DNA of 64,000 nt, from positions 667,108 through 731,107 of the forward strand of contig FJOG01000003.1 of the NCBI GenBank assembly GCA_900073065.1. Direction: 5' to 3'. The DNA comes from Phialocephala subalpina. Lineage: Eukaryota > Ascomycota > Leotiomycetes > Helotiales > Mollisiaceae. This document shows positions 23,403 to 34,200 of the stretch, piece after piece (within the stretch, counting starts at the first letter, position 1; every line of letters starts with the position of its first letter). The notes below the pieces were generated by a model. The model saw only the letters and a program-made list of their open reading frames with translations, searched no databases and had not been told where the DNA came from. Position numbers and translations under genes: made by a program.

Positions 23403-24841
23403 TCAGTAGACTGAAGCTATAACTGACCATCCACCACCATTTGGATCGAAAGCCACCACCCGAACGGGACCACAGATCTGAGCAAAGTAGCCAAAAAGCA
23501 TGTGCGCCTCGTCAGGTATATTCCGATTGAAGTACTCCCCTCGATCATTGCTTACTGTCCAACCACGCCCATCTTTCCCAGTAAAAGCAACACAAGTGAT
23601 GCTTCTTCCATCTCTAGACATCTCTCCCATCTTCTCATGGCACTCATCCGGGATATTTCGATTGAAGTAACCCCCTTTATCGTTAGCAATACTCCAGCTA
23701 TCTTGCCTTCCTGATGGGAAAGCGACAGATATAATCTTTGCCCCGCCATGCGACAACTCTCCCATCTTATCATGGCATTCATCGGGAATCCTGTGATTCA
23801 TATAATCTCCACGATTGTTGAGAATACTCCAGCCCTGACCTGATGGCGTGAATGCGACCCGTGTAACTTCCGCACCACTCTTGGAGGATTCATACATTGC
23901 TTGATGGCATTCTTCTGGGATATTATGATTGTGATAATGTCCGCTTTTACATAAGATACTCCAGCGGTTCTTGCCTCCTGGACAGAACGCTACCCAGATA
24001 ATATCGTCGCCATTACGAATGATTTCACTCATTTTCCGGTGGCAGTCTTCGTCGATGTCTCGGTTGAAGAACTGAACGCTACTCCTGGTATGATGGTCGT
24101 CTGAGGTCCAACTCTTGGCTTGCTTACTGTCATCTTCTGAATATTCCCATGTATCGTCAGATACTGCGTCGGCGTATGAGACGAGACCATTTAGGTTCTT
24201 TTCGAGCGCATAGTTCTCTCCTTGCATGGCTAGTGGGACCTTGGCGTTCATGACTAAAGTTCGAAGATGAACCAGCTCCTCTAAGATGCATGGGATCTGT
24301 GAAGTATCTGCACTGATAGTCATAATACCAGTACGGACAATCGACGTATCGTCCTTCGTGGCTTTGGACATCGTACTTTCAAACTCGTGTTAGAAGCTAC
24401 TCGTAGGTGTAGCAGTAGAGCAAGAAGTCCTTACATCATAAATAGTTGTACTGCAAGGTTCAACGATCCTCGATGTGCCTCCAACGATACCCGCAGCCCA
24501 GCAACCTCCTTCTTACCAAATGCGACCCACTTTATTGTCCCAGTTCGGCCGGTGAGACCTTTCAAGACTCTCTCGATTGTCAATAGAACGTTATTGCAGT
24601 TCGCAATAATTGACAGAATCTGGGCCTTCAGCCGGTCTTTATTTTCTTGCTCGTCCACGATGGCACAGTTGTCTTTTAGTAGCTGAAGAACGGTTTGGAG
24701 CTCAGATAGCTCTTTGGTGATAGTAGCAAGATCATTCTTAGCTTCCCGACAGCTTCGAATGAAGTCATTGATGGCTATGGTTGTTTTCCCTACAGCGGAG
24801 ATGAGTGCCAGGCAGCCAGTTGTAATGGATAGAGGATCCAT
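23403..24841 (-). CDS. HeLo-like N-terminal domain protein with five C-terminal VAF/GWS repeats
   Basis: Exons 24841-24435 and 24375-23403 join (donor GTAAGG) to 459 aa. The start MDPLSITTGCLALISAVGKT is the hallmark of the fungal HeLo-like/STAND N-terminal helical domain (residues 1 to about 130), found on NLR-like proteins of non-self recognition. No NACHT or NB-ARC P-loop follows. Instead a short Ser/Asp-rich linker leads to five repeats of about 44 residues (residues ~235-459). Their consensus is aromatic-x-N-x-x-IP(D/E)ECHxxM, a short helix, then VAFxPxGxGWSIxxxxG. The repeats resemble a family seen in bacteria and fungi and probably form a beta-rich recognition platform (inferred). It reads away from a GNAT gene. 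Confidence 0.75.
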
Positions 24842-25156
24842 CGGATCGTGTCCACGTGCAGCATGCTGTTGTTGGCTCGCTCTAAAAGCAGGAAGTGTAG
24901 AGAAAGACGCTGCCTTTGAACTCTTTTCGAGGCTCCTTTCGACGAAATAAGTGCAAAAAATTGAAGTTTCAGCTCCGTGGAGCCACTGATGAGTCTCATT
25001 AGCCGTACAGCTTCCGATTCGAGCTAGAGGAACGCCACCCGAGACCTTGCATAGAGGCTTGGAGATAATACATGAACACCTGACTTCAGTAGAGCGGCCC
25101 CTTCTCTCTCTGCTTCGACAGAAATTCCCCCATCTCTTAACAGTCCTCCCCAAAAG

Positions 25157-25907
25157 TTACTGTTTCCGCTCTATTTGTGCGATAACATTCGGTCGCTTTT
25201 CCTCCCACTCGTCCCAGACGATTGAAAAAATGGCAGTGTGCCTCCCGGGTAGTTCTCCTTTCGTGCCGTTCCATTTTTCAAGAGCATCCACAGGGAGCCC
25301 GACTTTGCCGTGCGGAAACACACGTTCCCACCTTGCGATACCCTCGAGCTCGAATCCCATCCGCAAAGCAGCCTTTCGAGATGCCACATTCTCTGCGTGG
25401 CATTTCCATTCAACACGCCGCAGTCCTAGACCACCGGCAGAGGGTGGGTCAAGCGTATATAGCAATAGGACTCCGATAGCATTCGTCGCCACATGAGTAT
25501 GTTGAAATGCTGGGAAGATAATGGCACCCATGTCTATGACCGCATTGACTGGATTCTTGACTGTCAACGACATAATACCGGCGTATCTCCCGTTCGATTT
25601 TTCTTCTTCAGGAACAGCAACCTTATCGACGATAGCATATAGACACTCCTCGGGCGATGCGCGTATATCTCTGTCGTAGAAGTCTTTGAAGTCCTCCTCC
25701 GTTTCAATGGTCGGGAGAGAAATATATGTGAGGATTTCCGGGTTGTTCTTGATCACTTCTACAATGGGCGCTATATGAACACTTGGCTACTTGAGTTAGA
25801 ATCAGCTTCGTCTTCAGGGGAAACGACATGCGTACGTCAAACGGTTCGAGGATGACAAGATCATTCTCCAAACGCCGCTGCTCATAGTGAAAGGGCCCGT
25901 CAGACAT
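25157..25907 (-). CDS. GNAT-family acetyltransferase
   Basis: Exons 25907-25836 and 25786-25157 join in phase 0 to 233 aa. The beginning (LENDLVILEPFDPSVHIAPIVEV) and the core resemble RimJ/RimL-type GNATs: YAGIMSLTVKNPVNAVIDMGAIIFPAFQHTHVATNA, then GLRRVEWKCHAENVASRKAALRMGF, the acetyl-CoA pocket and final helix. The substrate is unknown; it could be a small amine or a protein N-terminus. A soluble enzyme with no targeting signal. The intron is 49 bp. The gene is intact. Confidence 0.85.
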
Positions 25908-26363
25908 AATGAACTGGGCAGTAGAAGCGTGTTGTCTGATGCTACAACATTAGGAGATATGGTGCTAAGGAATTTCTTGTAAAGCTTGAAGATCTAGCGG
26001 AGGAGGACGACGAAGAAATCAGGGTCTGTGAGGTTACCCCTGAGCTATACCACATAGGGAAGGAGAGCAGACCATACACGTGATCAGCAATTGACAAGTT
26101 TCGCGTTTACGTTCTTTCAGGTGCGCAGTCAATCGGTAGAATGAATACTCTGGGAGATTCAAGTGACAAAGGCCCTTTTCGAACTTGAATATTTGTTAAA
26201 AGAAAGAAAGTGGGTTGGCAATTCGCCATTTCCTTATTCGCCAGATCAAAGGTACATCAAATACATTAAAAACCAGACTTTGCAGTCCACAAAATATCGG
26301 GAACATACTTATTAAATTCATGTACAAGAACGTGCAACGCCAACCTTATATACTTGATAAGAT
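25908..26363. other. Intergenic region
   Basis: Upstream of the GNAT gene and downstream of the GPI-protein gene. The only frame (26215-26553, plus) runs antisense into the GPI gene and is not supported. Confidence 0.35.
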
Positions 26364-27167
26364 TCATAACATCGCCACAACTCCAACTCCCGCAGCAAGG
26401 ATCCCTCCAACAATGCCAACTCCTCTCGTCGCAGCTGCACCCGTACTCTTACTTGTACCCACTAAAGTCGGAGTTATCCCAGAAGCTACAGTGGCGCTTC
26501 CCGTCCCAGAGTTAGGAGGAATGCTGGTCGGTGTGTACCTGATCCCGGAATAATTCGTCCAGCTCGTCAACCTAGCCGTCGCACTTCCAGTGATGGATCC
26601 AGGCGTCGCACTCGCCGTTTCAGTAAAGTAGTTGCTCACAGCCGTCATGTTCGGGAATCGATCATCCCCCAAAGTCAAGGACGGACTCAGACTTTGACTT
26701 GTGATATTGACAGATGATACCAAATTGCTAAAGGGCTGGAATGGTGGAGTTGGTGCACATTCTGCGACCGAAAGAGAGGAGATGTTTCTTGTCGACTCCT
26801 CGGCAGTGTAGTCCTGGTATCCGTGCGCGAGGTAGCAGTCATCGCAGCCAGCATGGGCGGTAAAGTAAGAGCCGTTGCAGAGACACTGCTGTTCAGCGAG
26901 GAAGTCATTCGCCGTGGTTCCGTTGGCGGTGCACACTTGTCGGAGGTAGAGAGACTGCTCGCATGGAAACGGAGAGTTGGCGAGTGAGGACACCGAAGTC
27001 AATGCAGTGAGCTGTAGTGAGGCCTGGCGGGTCGCGTTGCTAAAGAGAGGATAGCACATGCGCGTGAGGTATTGTTGGACAGGATCGTTCAGCGCACGAA
27101 TCGAGAACATGGCGGAAGAGAGTGGAAGAAGTGCGCCGAGCGCGAGTACGACGTTGAGTGTGCGCAT
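26364..27167 (-). CDS. Secreted GPI-anchored, cysteine-containing cell-surface protein
   Basis: Single exon, 267 aa from the Met at 27167. A clear signal peptide (MRTLNVVLALGALLPLSSA) is followed by a cysteine-bearing globular part (residues ~35-145: CEQSLYLRQVC, CLCNGSYF, CDDCYLAHGYQDY). A Ser/Thr/Pro-rich stalk with several N-glycosylation sequons comes next. The hydrophobic tail GVGIVGGILAAGVGVVAML follows small residues suitable as a GPI omega site. It is expected on the plasma membrane or wall. I do not recognise a named family, though similar proteins are common in plant-associated ascomycetes. A longer in-frame start at 27503 is less likely because it would bury the signal peptide. Confidence 0.8.
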   Translation of the reverse strand: MRTLNVVLALGALLPLSSAMFSIRALNDPVQQYLTRMCYPLFSNATRQASLQLTALTSVSSLANSPFPCEQSLYLRQVCTANGTTANDFLAEQQCLCNGSYFTAHAGCDDCYLAHGYQDYTAEESTRNISSLSVAECAPTPPFQPFSNLVSSVNITSQSLSPSLTLGDDRFPNMTAVSNYFTETASATPGSITGSATARLTSWTNYSGIRYTPTSIPPNSGTGSATVASGITPTLVGTSKSTGAAATRGVGIVGGILAAGVGVVAML

Positions 27168-27940
27168 TTTACTTCTCCGATGATGTCTTGCTTCGAGGGT
27201 TAGGACGTCTCCAAGTGAAGCTTTGCTAAACCTTGGGTCCAGAGCTGGGCCTGAAAGGTTTATATAACTCGAAGCAACAGCACAGCCCGGCGATGCGGAC
27301 GGACTAAGGTACTTAACATGATATTGATAGGAGAGTAGTGGAAAGGAAAAAAGTCGTTTCCATCTCCAGACTTTACTTGCACATCGGGCACAAAACTTGG
27401 CAGTAAATGGAGTGTCAATTTGCCACGCCGCCTGCGCCTTGTTTCCTCTGGGGTTTACGCCGCGCGGGGTACCACACATTTTACCCAGTGATCGGGTGGT
27501 CATTGGAGCGCTCTCGCTTAGCAGGGTGCTGTGGCCTAAAAGGGCGATCGGCAGCCAGCGAGCCAGGCATACTTTTGGGCTGACGACAGGGCTGGATTTC
27601 AGTTTAGGTCAAGCCAAGATCTTAAAAGCGACGTCTCAAGTGATTTCGGAAATGCGCAACAATGGAGTTGAAATTTGGACTTCATTCTCCTGCAGGAGCT
27701 GAAAACCTGGAGTTGGACGTCGCCGTTTGGAGTTATTCTCGCTCTCGTTGCGTTGGTAGTACCACAAATAAGTCCATATTGTGCAAGAGAATGTAGTACT
27801 GGACTCGATAATCTAGACTGGTAGAGTCACACAACGACAGGAGCCTGTGTCTGTGACAGTATTCATATATCTTTCTCCCCGCCGCAGATGAACATTGTCT
27901 TCTTCTCTGACAACCTCCTTTTCTTGCAACAATAGCCACG
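27168..27940. other. Divergent promoter region
   Basis: The gap between two secreted-protein genes transcribed outward (GPI protein left, small cysteine-rich protein right). No coding frame is supported. It probably contains both promoters. Confidence 0.4.
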
Positions 27941-28426
27941 ATGAAGATCCATTCCGCATCAATCATTTTTGTCTTCGTTGCTCACGCATTTGCAGGCCCA
28001 TCTTGCCCGGATCTTACCACAATTCTGAAGGACTGCTGTTCTACAGGTCTGCTTGGTATCCTCAGCGAAACTCAAGTAGCATATCTATGTTCGTTTACTC
28101 TACTTTAAATTTGAGAAGCTACCCCTTGCTCAGATTTTCCTTCATTGACACAATAAGTTCGATGTCGGCATCTTCTACTAACGATAATATATAGGCAGTC
28201 TCTGGGGTAGCGGCGGCTCTTGTCTTGGCCAGTACGTAAGCTGTTGTACTGTATGTATCAATAACCGAACATGAAGAGGACAGTGGCAAGACCTTGCTTT
28301 GGTCGACTAATATTGTCCCAGGACATGAACGAAGCAAGCTGCGTCGGGTTGGCAGGAGTCACCACGTCGGCATCAGTACCATCTTCAACCACAGCATCTT
28401 TAACCACACAGTCATTTCAACACTGA
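27941..28426 (+). CDS. Small secreted cysteine-rich protein (effector-like)
   Basis: Three small exons (27941-28088, 28195-28235, 28322-28426) join in phase to 97 aa. The acceptor of intron 1 is preceded by a textbook branch site (CTACTAACG). The product starts MKIHSASIIFVFVAHAFAG, a signal peptide. The mature part has six cysteines (PSC, DCC, YLC, GSC, ASC) within about 55 residues and a Ser/Thr-rich tail. Size, secretion and even cysteine count fit the class of small secreted proteins often acting as effectors or surface-active peptides. It lacks the eight cysteines of CFEM and hydrophobins. Intron 1 uses the rare donor GTTCGT, the weakest point of the model. Confidence 0.55.
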
Positions 28427-28777
28427 ATCGAGGACTTCTTTGGAAACTGGGCAGATTGGTGGGATTTGACAAAAAAGAAGCGAGCGGATACAGGACATGA
28501 GAAGAAAGGTCAACTACATTTGGACGTGAAGAGTTGAAGTCACTGCTTGCAATAAATACACCATCGGAACTCGACAGACACGCCTAACTTTTCTACTCCC
28601 CACGGCATCATCACTCTTCAATTGCTTCTCAGTATATTGGAATTCCTTAAAGATTCTGCTGTGAATCTCCTATTAGGACGTTTCCATTGGTACTGGCCAG
28701 ACTCCGAAGCCCCGCCTCATTCGCTCTTTGTCTAACAGACTCATGGGACAGTCCTGGTGATAATGCCATCCTTGATG
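28427..28777. other. Convergent intergenic region
   Basis: 3' flanks of the small secreted gene (plus) and the TusA-DsrE gene (minus). Nothing else is seen. Confidence 0.4.
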
Positions 28778-29521
28778 TCAAGGCGTGTCAAACTTTGCTT
28801 TTGAGAAGACATTAACACCACTATGCTCTAGCAAACTGACCCAAGTAACCGTCGAACCGACAATCGAATGCTCAACCACCAACTCCTCTTGCCTCACACC
28901 ATTCGCTTCCATCGATGGACCACACACATAAAACTTTGCCCCAAGCTCTTTCAGCATGGTGATACCTTCTGACGGCAATGGAGATCCTGAGTTTGTCAAG
29001 GATGTTTCGATACTCGATGTTCGAAAATTCCCAAATAAACCCGACCGTGTCGCGCGATACCCATTCTTCAACAGCTTGACTCCAGCACCTTCGAACACGA
29101 CACTGACATCCATACCCAAGACCTTTCCAGCAAGTGCTTTGTCGAGTGGCGGAACGACATAGTCGAGGTCCGCTGTTGAGATCACAACAGTCATCTTCTT
29201 CTCTCTACCCCTCTCTCCCTCTTGGTCAATTCCCGTCCGTACTCCTTTCTGAATCACAACATGGATATCCTCTGTTCCTCCATCACTACTGAATTCTGAG
29301 CCAATCAACTTGTTCCCCGTCGTCTCGCACCAAGTGGCGATGTCGTGCAGCATTCCTTTCGAGTTCGGTATCAGAAGCTCGATCACGGATTCCGGGTTGC
29401 GGTGTGAGAACTCTTTGATGACTGAGTAGATGGCGATGTATGACTTGGTTGTATTTCGTGCGTCAACAAGAACAGGTCGAGTGGCTTCAAACATAATAGG
29501 TTTGGATTGCCTATTTGGCAT
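28778..29521 (-). CDS. TusA-like / DsrE-like fusion (sulfur-carrier family)
   Basis: Single exon, 247 aa. Residues ~15-90 resemble TusA/SirA (PVLVDARN, an amphipathic helix, then PNSKGMLHDIATWCETTGNKLIG). Residues ~108-245 resemble the DsrE2 domain (KKMTVVISTADLDYVVPPLDKALAGKVLGMDVSVVF; LKELGAKFYVCGPSMEANGV). In bacteria such pairs move persulfide sulfur. Here the TusA Cys-Pro-x-Pro motif is absent (DARNTTKSY), so that half cannot carry a persulfide, while the DsrE Cys before GPSM is kept. Its intronless state and bacterial-type architecture suggest possible horizontal origin (inference). The in vivo role is unknown. Confidence 0.75.
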   Translation of the reverse strand: MPNRQSKPIMFEATRPVLVDARNTTKSYIAIYSVIKEFSHRNPESVIELLIPNSKGMLHDIATWCETTGNKLIGSEFSSDGGTEDIHVVIQKGVRTGIDQEGERGREKKMTVVISTADLDYVVPPLDKALAGKVLGMDVSVVFEGAGVKLLKNGYRATRSGLFGNFRTSSIETSLTNSGSPLPSEGITMLKELGAKFYVCGPSMEANGVRQEELVVEHSIVGSTVTWVSLLEHSGVNVFSKAKFDTP

Positions 29522-30164
29522 TCTGCTTCGAATCTCTTTGAAGTGAGAGTGTGTTCTTGTATCGAGTGTGTATGCGAAATCGTGTATTTTGATATTTTTC
29601 CAAAGATGGGAAAGTTAAAATGGCATTCAATGTTTGTACTACCACTTTGGTTGAAGTGCGCCTTCAAATATTATAGAATATTTGTTGTTCACGTGTTACG
29701 ATGGTTGTTGGAGTCGGCATGTGATCTTGACAGCCGATAATCAGGCCACTCCAGCGCGATTCTGACAGCCGATGTCCCTGATCTTGCGTATACCCGGAAG
29801 TTTGGAAACCAATGTGTGACAATTGAAGCAATATATTACGGCATATAAACGTCCCCTTGTCTCCTGTCCAAACCATGTTGCTGAAGCATCGAAAGGTGAT
29901 GGCACGTGACATAGATTCTTTCAATCTTCTCTCGGGGGATTTCTTTGTCGTCTGTGGGGAGAGGCGTCGATTTCGATTCTTTATCATGATATACAGAGGT
30001 TACTCATTCGTTACTGACACGCTTGAAACCGCTTCGCCTTAAATGCAAGAGATATTGTCAAGTCATCACCGGCTTCTGAGCGAACACGGATGTAAGGATT
30101 TGATTCTCGACTTTAATACCAAGTACAATGTGTCCATGCTCCCACTTTCTCTAGTATCTAAGTC
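29522..30164. other. Intergenic region
   Basis: Short frames on both strands with no recognisable product. The right end is the 3' side of the small WLDA gene and the left end the 5' side of the TusA-DsrE gene. Confidence 0.35.
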
Positions 30165-30422
30165 CTACATATCGATATGCTCTCCCTCATTCTCGCTCAT
30201 ATAGAACATAGGGTCTTTCTGAATCTGGAGCCAGAACTTACTAAAACGCTTGACACTAGGCCTCCAACCGAACTTGGCGGCGAAGTCATTCGCACATTCC
30301 TCCCAATAAATTGGATTGCGGTTCTGGGCAATGGCTGATGCTCGTGTGGTACACACTGCGTCGAGCCAGACCTTCTCTGTGATAGTGAATTGACGGTCTC
30401 TGTTTTGAGGAGTGCTGCTCAT
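30165..30422 (-). CDS. Small WLDA protein, possible Myb/SANT-like helix-turn-helix
   Basis: An 85-codon frame from the Met at 30422. The core TEKVWLDAVCTTRAS, YWEECANDFAAKFGWRP and VKRFSKFWLQIQKD reads as three amphipathic helices with spaced tryptophans, reminiscent of SANT/Myb modules. The similarity is weak and the function unknown. A related but broken copy lies about 260 bp upstream (30680-30918), showing a tandem duplication. The open frame extends further upstream (to 30662), but that part lacks protein-like character. Confidence 0.5.
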   Translation of the reverse strand: MSSTPQNRDRQFTITEKVWLDAVCTTRASAIAQNRNPIYWEECANDFAAKFGWRPSVKRFSKFWLQIQKDPMFYMSENEGEHIDM

Positions 30423-30679
30423 GATTGGGATATGGGGTTTAGCTGCTTTATTGAATTGGTTGTCTGGGTATATTGCTTGGTTCCAATTTCTCGTCAAAGA
30501 TGTGGGAGTTGAGAGGGGAGATATAAGTACATGAATAAAAGGAGGCGATTGCTGAACAATGAAGGATGTGGTTGGCGAGACCGTTGTTCTTGGTACTCCA
30601 AATCCAGTATAAGTCGTTGTATTAATAGCTCGAGTTTCTTTGATGTGTTTGTTGGACAACAAAGTCTTCCTCGGCTCTT

Positions 30680-30918
30680 GTTGAAGAGATGCTCGAGAGG
30701 ATGGATCGATCTGTGGTCGAGTAAGTATTGATCCTTTTCTTCAAAGGTATAGACAGTGTTCGGGTGTGGACTCCACCCAAAATGTTGCTGAAAATCCTGA
30801 AGATCAGGCGCAAGAATAATTTACCAATATAGTTTTGGCTCTGGGTTTGGTGTCTGATCATCATGGCGTCGAGCCAGACGAGTTGGTCGAGATCCAATTG
30901 ACAGGGACTTTGTGACAT
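30680..30918 (-). pseudogene. Frameshifted tandem copy of the WLDA protein
   Basis: Starts MSQSPCQLDLDQLVWLDAMM, matching the start of the neighbouring gene (MSSTPQNRD, EKVWLDAV). The homologous continuation (FGWSPHPNTVYTFEEKDQYL) appears in another frame around 30790-30720, after a stop. No acceptable intron joins the two parts because the possible GT-AG interval is only 27 bp. It is probably a decayed paralogue. Confidence 0.4.
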
Positions 30919-31267
30919 TGTTCTACTCCCATCTTCAGTGCTTTGGGCAAGTGGGATACCCAGGGAGTGTGAGAGATTGAGTTGGCTGTGATGTGGTCGA
31001 AATGTAGAAAGGTTGATGCTGTCAAGGTTGAAGGAGGGCAAGTGTGAAAAAATCAAGGATTTTATAATGCGAGAAACCGCCGTGACTGAACCATCTTCGA
31101 TATATGACTGACCAAGCTGACTCAAAATATAAGGCTTCAAGTTTACTAGAAGACAATGAGAATTACGTTTGAAGTTTAAGGGTATGATGTGTCACGAGAA
31201 AGGCACATCCCCCGTTATCATTGTAAATAACATCTGATGGTATTGACGTATGGCATCTTCAGCATCA
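30919..31267. other. Intergenic region between the WLDA pair and the hydantoinase gene
   Basis: The minus-strand open frame from 31140 continues into the broken WLDA copy but looks non-coding. Nothing else is visible. Confidence 0.3.
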
Positions 31268-34200
31268 CTATGCGTACTCGGAAATCACACTCCGAGGCTT
31301 CTGGAACTTTCCAAGGGCTTTGTACTCAACATCATCCATGCCAAAACCCTTCGGACCTCCGATCTCCAGCCCTCGCTGGGTCGAGGTCCATTTCTCGGAA
31401 GCTACAATGCCAAGAACAATCACCAACAACCCATACCTGTATTCAGGAGTTCCTATTGCCTCCCCATTCTGTGCATCGATAACGCATATCAGATCCGGCA
31501 CCGAAGCAACAATCTATCAATGATCAGCAAATCCTCGAAATCAAATGCGAAATACTTACTGTCTCACTCCCGTCCCCGTTCTCCTTGACAGCAAGAATAT
31601 TCTCATTCTTAAACGGAATCTTCATCCTCCCCTCAAACTCCGCCTTCTCGCCCCCACTCGTATCCATACCCTCAATAATTACCTCCCCATAAACATGCCC
31701 CGTCCTCAACGTCCTCTCAACCTCGACAATCTTCCCCTTGAACAACACTTTCGCAGCATCTTTCCCACCCGCCTCGGCAATAATCGATTCCGCAACCTCA
31801 TCGATCCTATTCTCCTTCCTCGCTAACGCAACCGCCCTCCCAATTCTCCAGGAAAGAGAAATCGTATGCTCAACAACCCAACTCTTAGTATTCTTCCCCG
31901 TCACAGGTCCTTTCGCACAAGCGACATGACTTCCCATTTGGCTCAACGCTGCTCGGAATGCCTTTTCCACCATTAACTCGGATTTGGCCTGTGTCATGAA
32001 TATTACATTTCCGTTGCCGTCGCAGATTGTTGAGGGGAGGAAGACGGGCTTTTCTTCGAATACTACGGGGGTGGTTTGCCAGGCGACGGGGTAGGCGCGA
32101 CCCATCCAGTCTCCATCCACGGTGGGGAGATTCATGTTGGTGGAGGAGCCGAGGATCATGCCTTGCAGGCCATTGCCTCCGCCGATTTCGAGGGCGATGA
32201 CTGAGTTGGGTTGGACTTTCATGAAATTGTAGAGTTCAGTTTGGGATTGCATCATCCTAGCTCAAGGTCAACAGCAGTTCCATAGTATGAGGGAAGTACG
32301 TACTCATCACCAGGCAGTTTTTCAATTGAGACAGTTGGTGAGCCCTTTCCTCCACCACATGCCACGAGATCGTCGTCTTTGAGATCATCAGGCGAGATGA
32401 CTCGGACGACCCCACCACTTCTCATGATCTCTCGAAGGCGTAGCATATGTCCGTATGGAGAGCCTCCTCCTCCTGTACCGAGAATATAACAACCGATACT
32501 GATCCATGAAAGGTCTGTCTCCGAGATGACCCATTCTCGGTCTTGGATGTTTGGTTTGTAGGAGGATATGTCAATCGCTGGAGACTCTCCCTCCTCCTTC
32601 GAGACATCCTGAGCTGCGGACCCCTTCGCGAACTCTTTCATCTCATCTTCCTCTGCGGTACCGTTCGCCAAAGACTCTTCCGGGCCAACGGTCGTCCGCT
32701 CGAAATCAAAATCGCCCACAGCTTTGACGATGAACCGGGACTTATTCGCAATATACTGTTCTCAGTCAGTTCCTTGCTTTCATCCCTCCTCAGTCTTTCA
32801 CCCTCGTACACACTAACCTGCAACGGTAAATGGTCCATCTCAACAACCCTCACCGTTTCCTCCCTCGCCCCATTCTCCACCGCCCTCTTCCTCGCCCTCT
32901 CGCTCACCACCCCCATAACCTCCTTAGCACTTTTCACCTCCGTACTCTCAATCGTATCAACCACCCCACTAACCCTCGCTGTCGCCGCCCCAATCGCATT
33001 CGCAACCCCGGACCACTCCGGCTTGATGACTTTACTCGCACCCTTCAATTCATCCGGAGCTATGATTGCTCCTCCCCCAACTAACAAGACTGGGATATCA
33101 GCCGCAGAAGTCTTCATATTATCAATAGCCCTCTCAAGCATCCTCTTAGCCTCCGCTTTAAAAGCCCCCACATTCCCATCAAGTCCCGCTTTCACAACCA
33201 AAGTCCTCTCACCAATCTCAGATTTTTCATCTGCGAGGACGGTGTAATCAGTCGCCGTCACAACATCCCCTCCAAACACAATAGCTTTTTCAGGTAACAA
33301 GTACCCCACACTATCAGGCCCTATCGTCAAACTCCCATCTTCGCTCTTCCTGACGATGGAACCACCACCAAGACCAATACTCCTCACGTCCGGATAAGAG
33401 AAATTCGTCCTTACTCCTGAAATCTCGCTGAATGCAGCAGCTTGTCTAGGGAATCCGTTCGCGAGAAGGAGGCCGACGTCGGTTGTTGTTCCACCGATGT
33501 CGACTACCATCATCGACTCTTTGATTTCATTTTGCGTCAAGACAGCAGCGCCACGCATACTGTTTGTTGGACCACTCGAAAAAGTTCGGATTGGGAGGTT
33601 GGCTGCTTGGCTAGCAAGGAGGATGGTGCCATCGTTCTGGGTTATGAAGACTGGGCATTTTAGGGAGAGCCGGGAGATGGCGTGTTGGAATGAAGCGATT
33701 GTCTTTCGTGCGAAGGGGAGGATGGAGGCGTTTAGGATGGCAGCGTTTTCGCGTTCGAGGAAACCGAGGTTTGCTACGTCTTTGGAGAGGACGATGGAGG
33801 CTTCTGGGTAGATAGTCTTGAGGATTGAGGCGGCGCGTTCTTCTTGTCTGTACAAGACGTCGACGGGGCTGAAGATTCCGGCGATGACGATACTTTTGAT
33901 GCCTTTGCTTTTGATGATTTCTGTCTCCCGGAGAATCTGTTCCTCATTGATGTCGGAGATGAGGTTCCCGTCAACCTCCAACCCGCCATCAACCAAGCAA
34001 TAGTAGCCACGAATCAGGTTCCGGAGTTTGACGGGCCAATCAATACAAGGAGGGACGCCTTTCGAAAAGGGTCCACAGAGACGGATGATGGCTACTTTAG
34101 CGAGTCGTGCTGAATCTTGTTCAACGACGGCGTTGATGAAGTGCGTTGTTCCTATCGTGACGCTTGCTACTTCTTCGGGGTTTATTTTGGATGAGGCGAA

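Noticed and set aside
25047..25496. 149-codon plus-strand frame
   Set aside because: Antisense to the GNAT gene; no independent support.
32543..33247. 234-codon plus-strand frame
   Set aside because: Antisense to the hydantoinase exon 2; a shadow produced by codon bias of the real gene.
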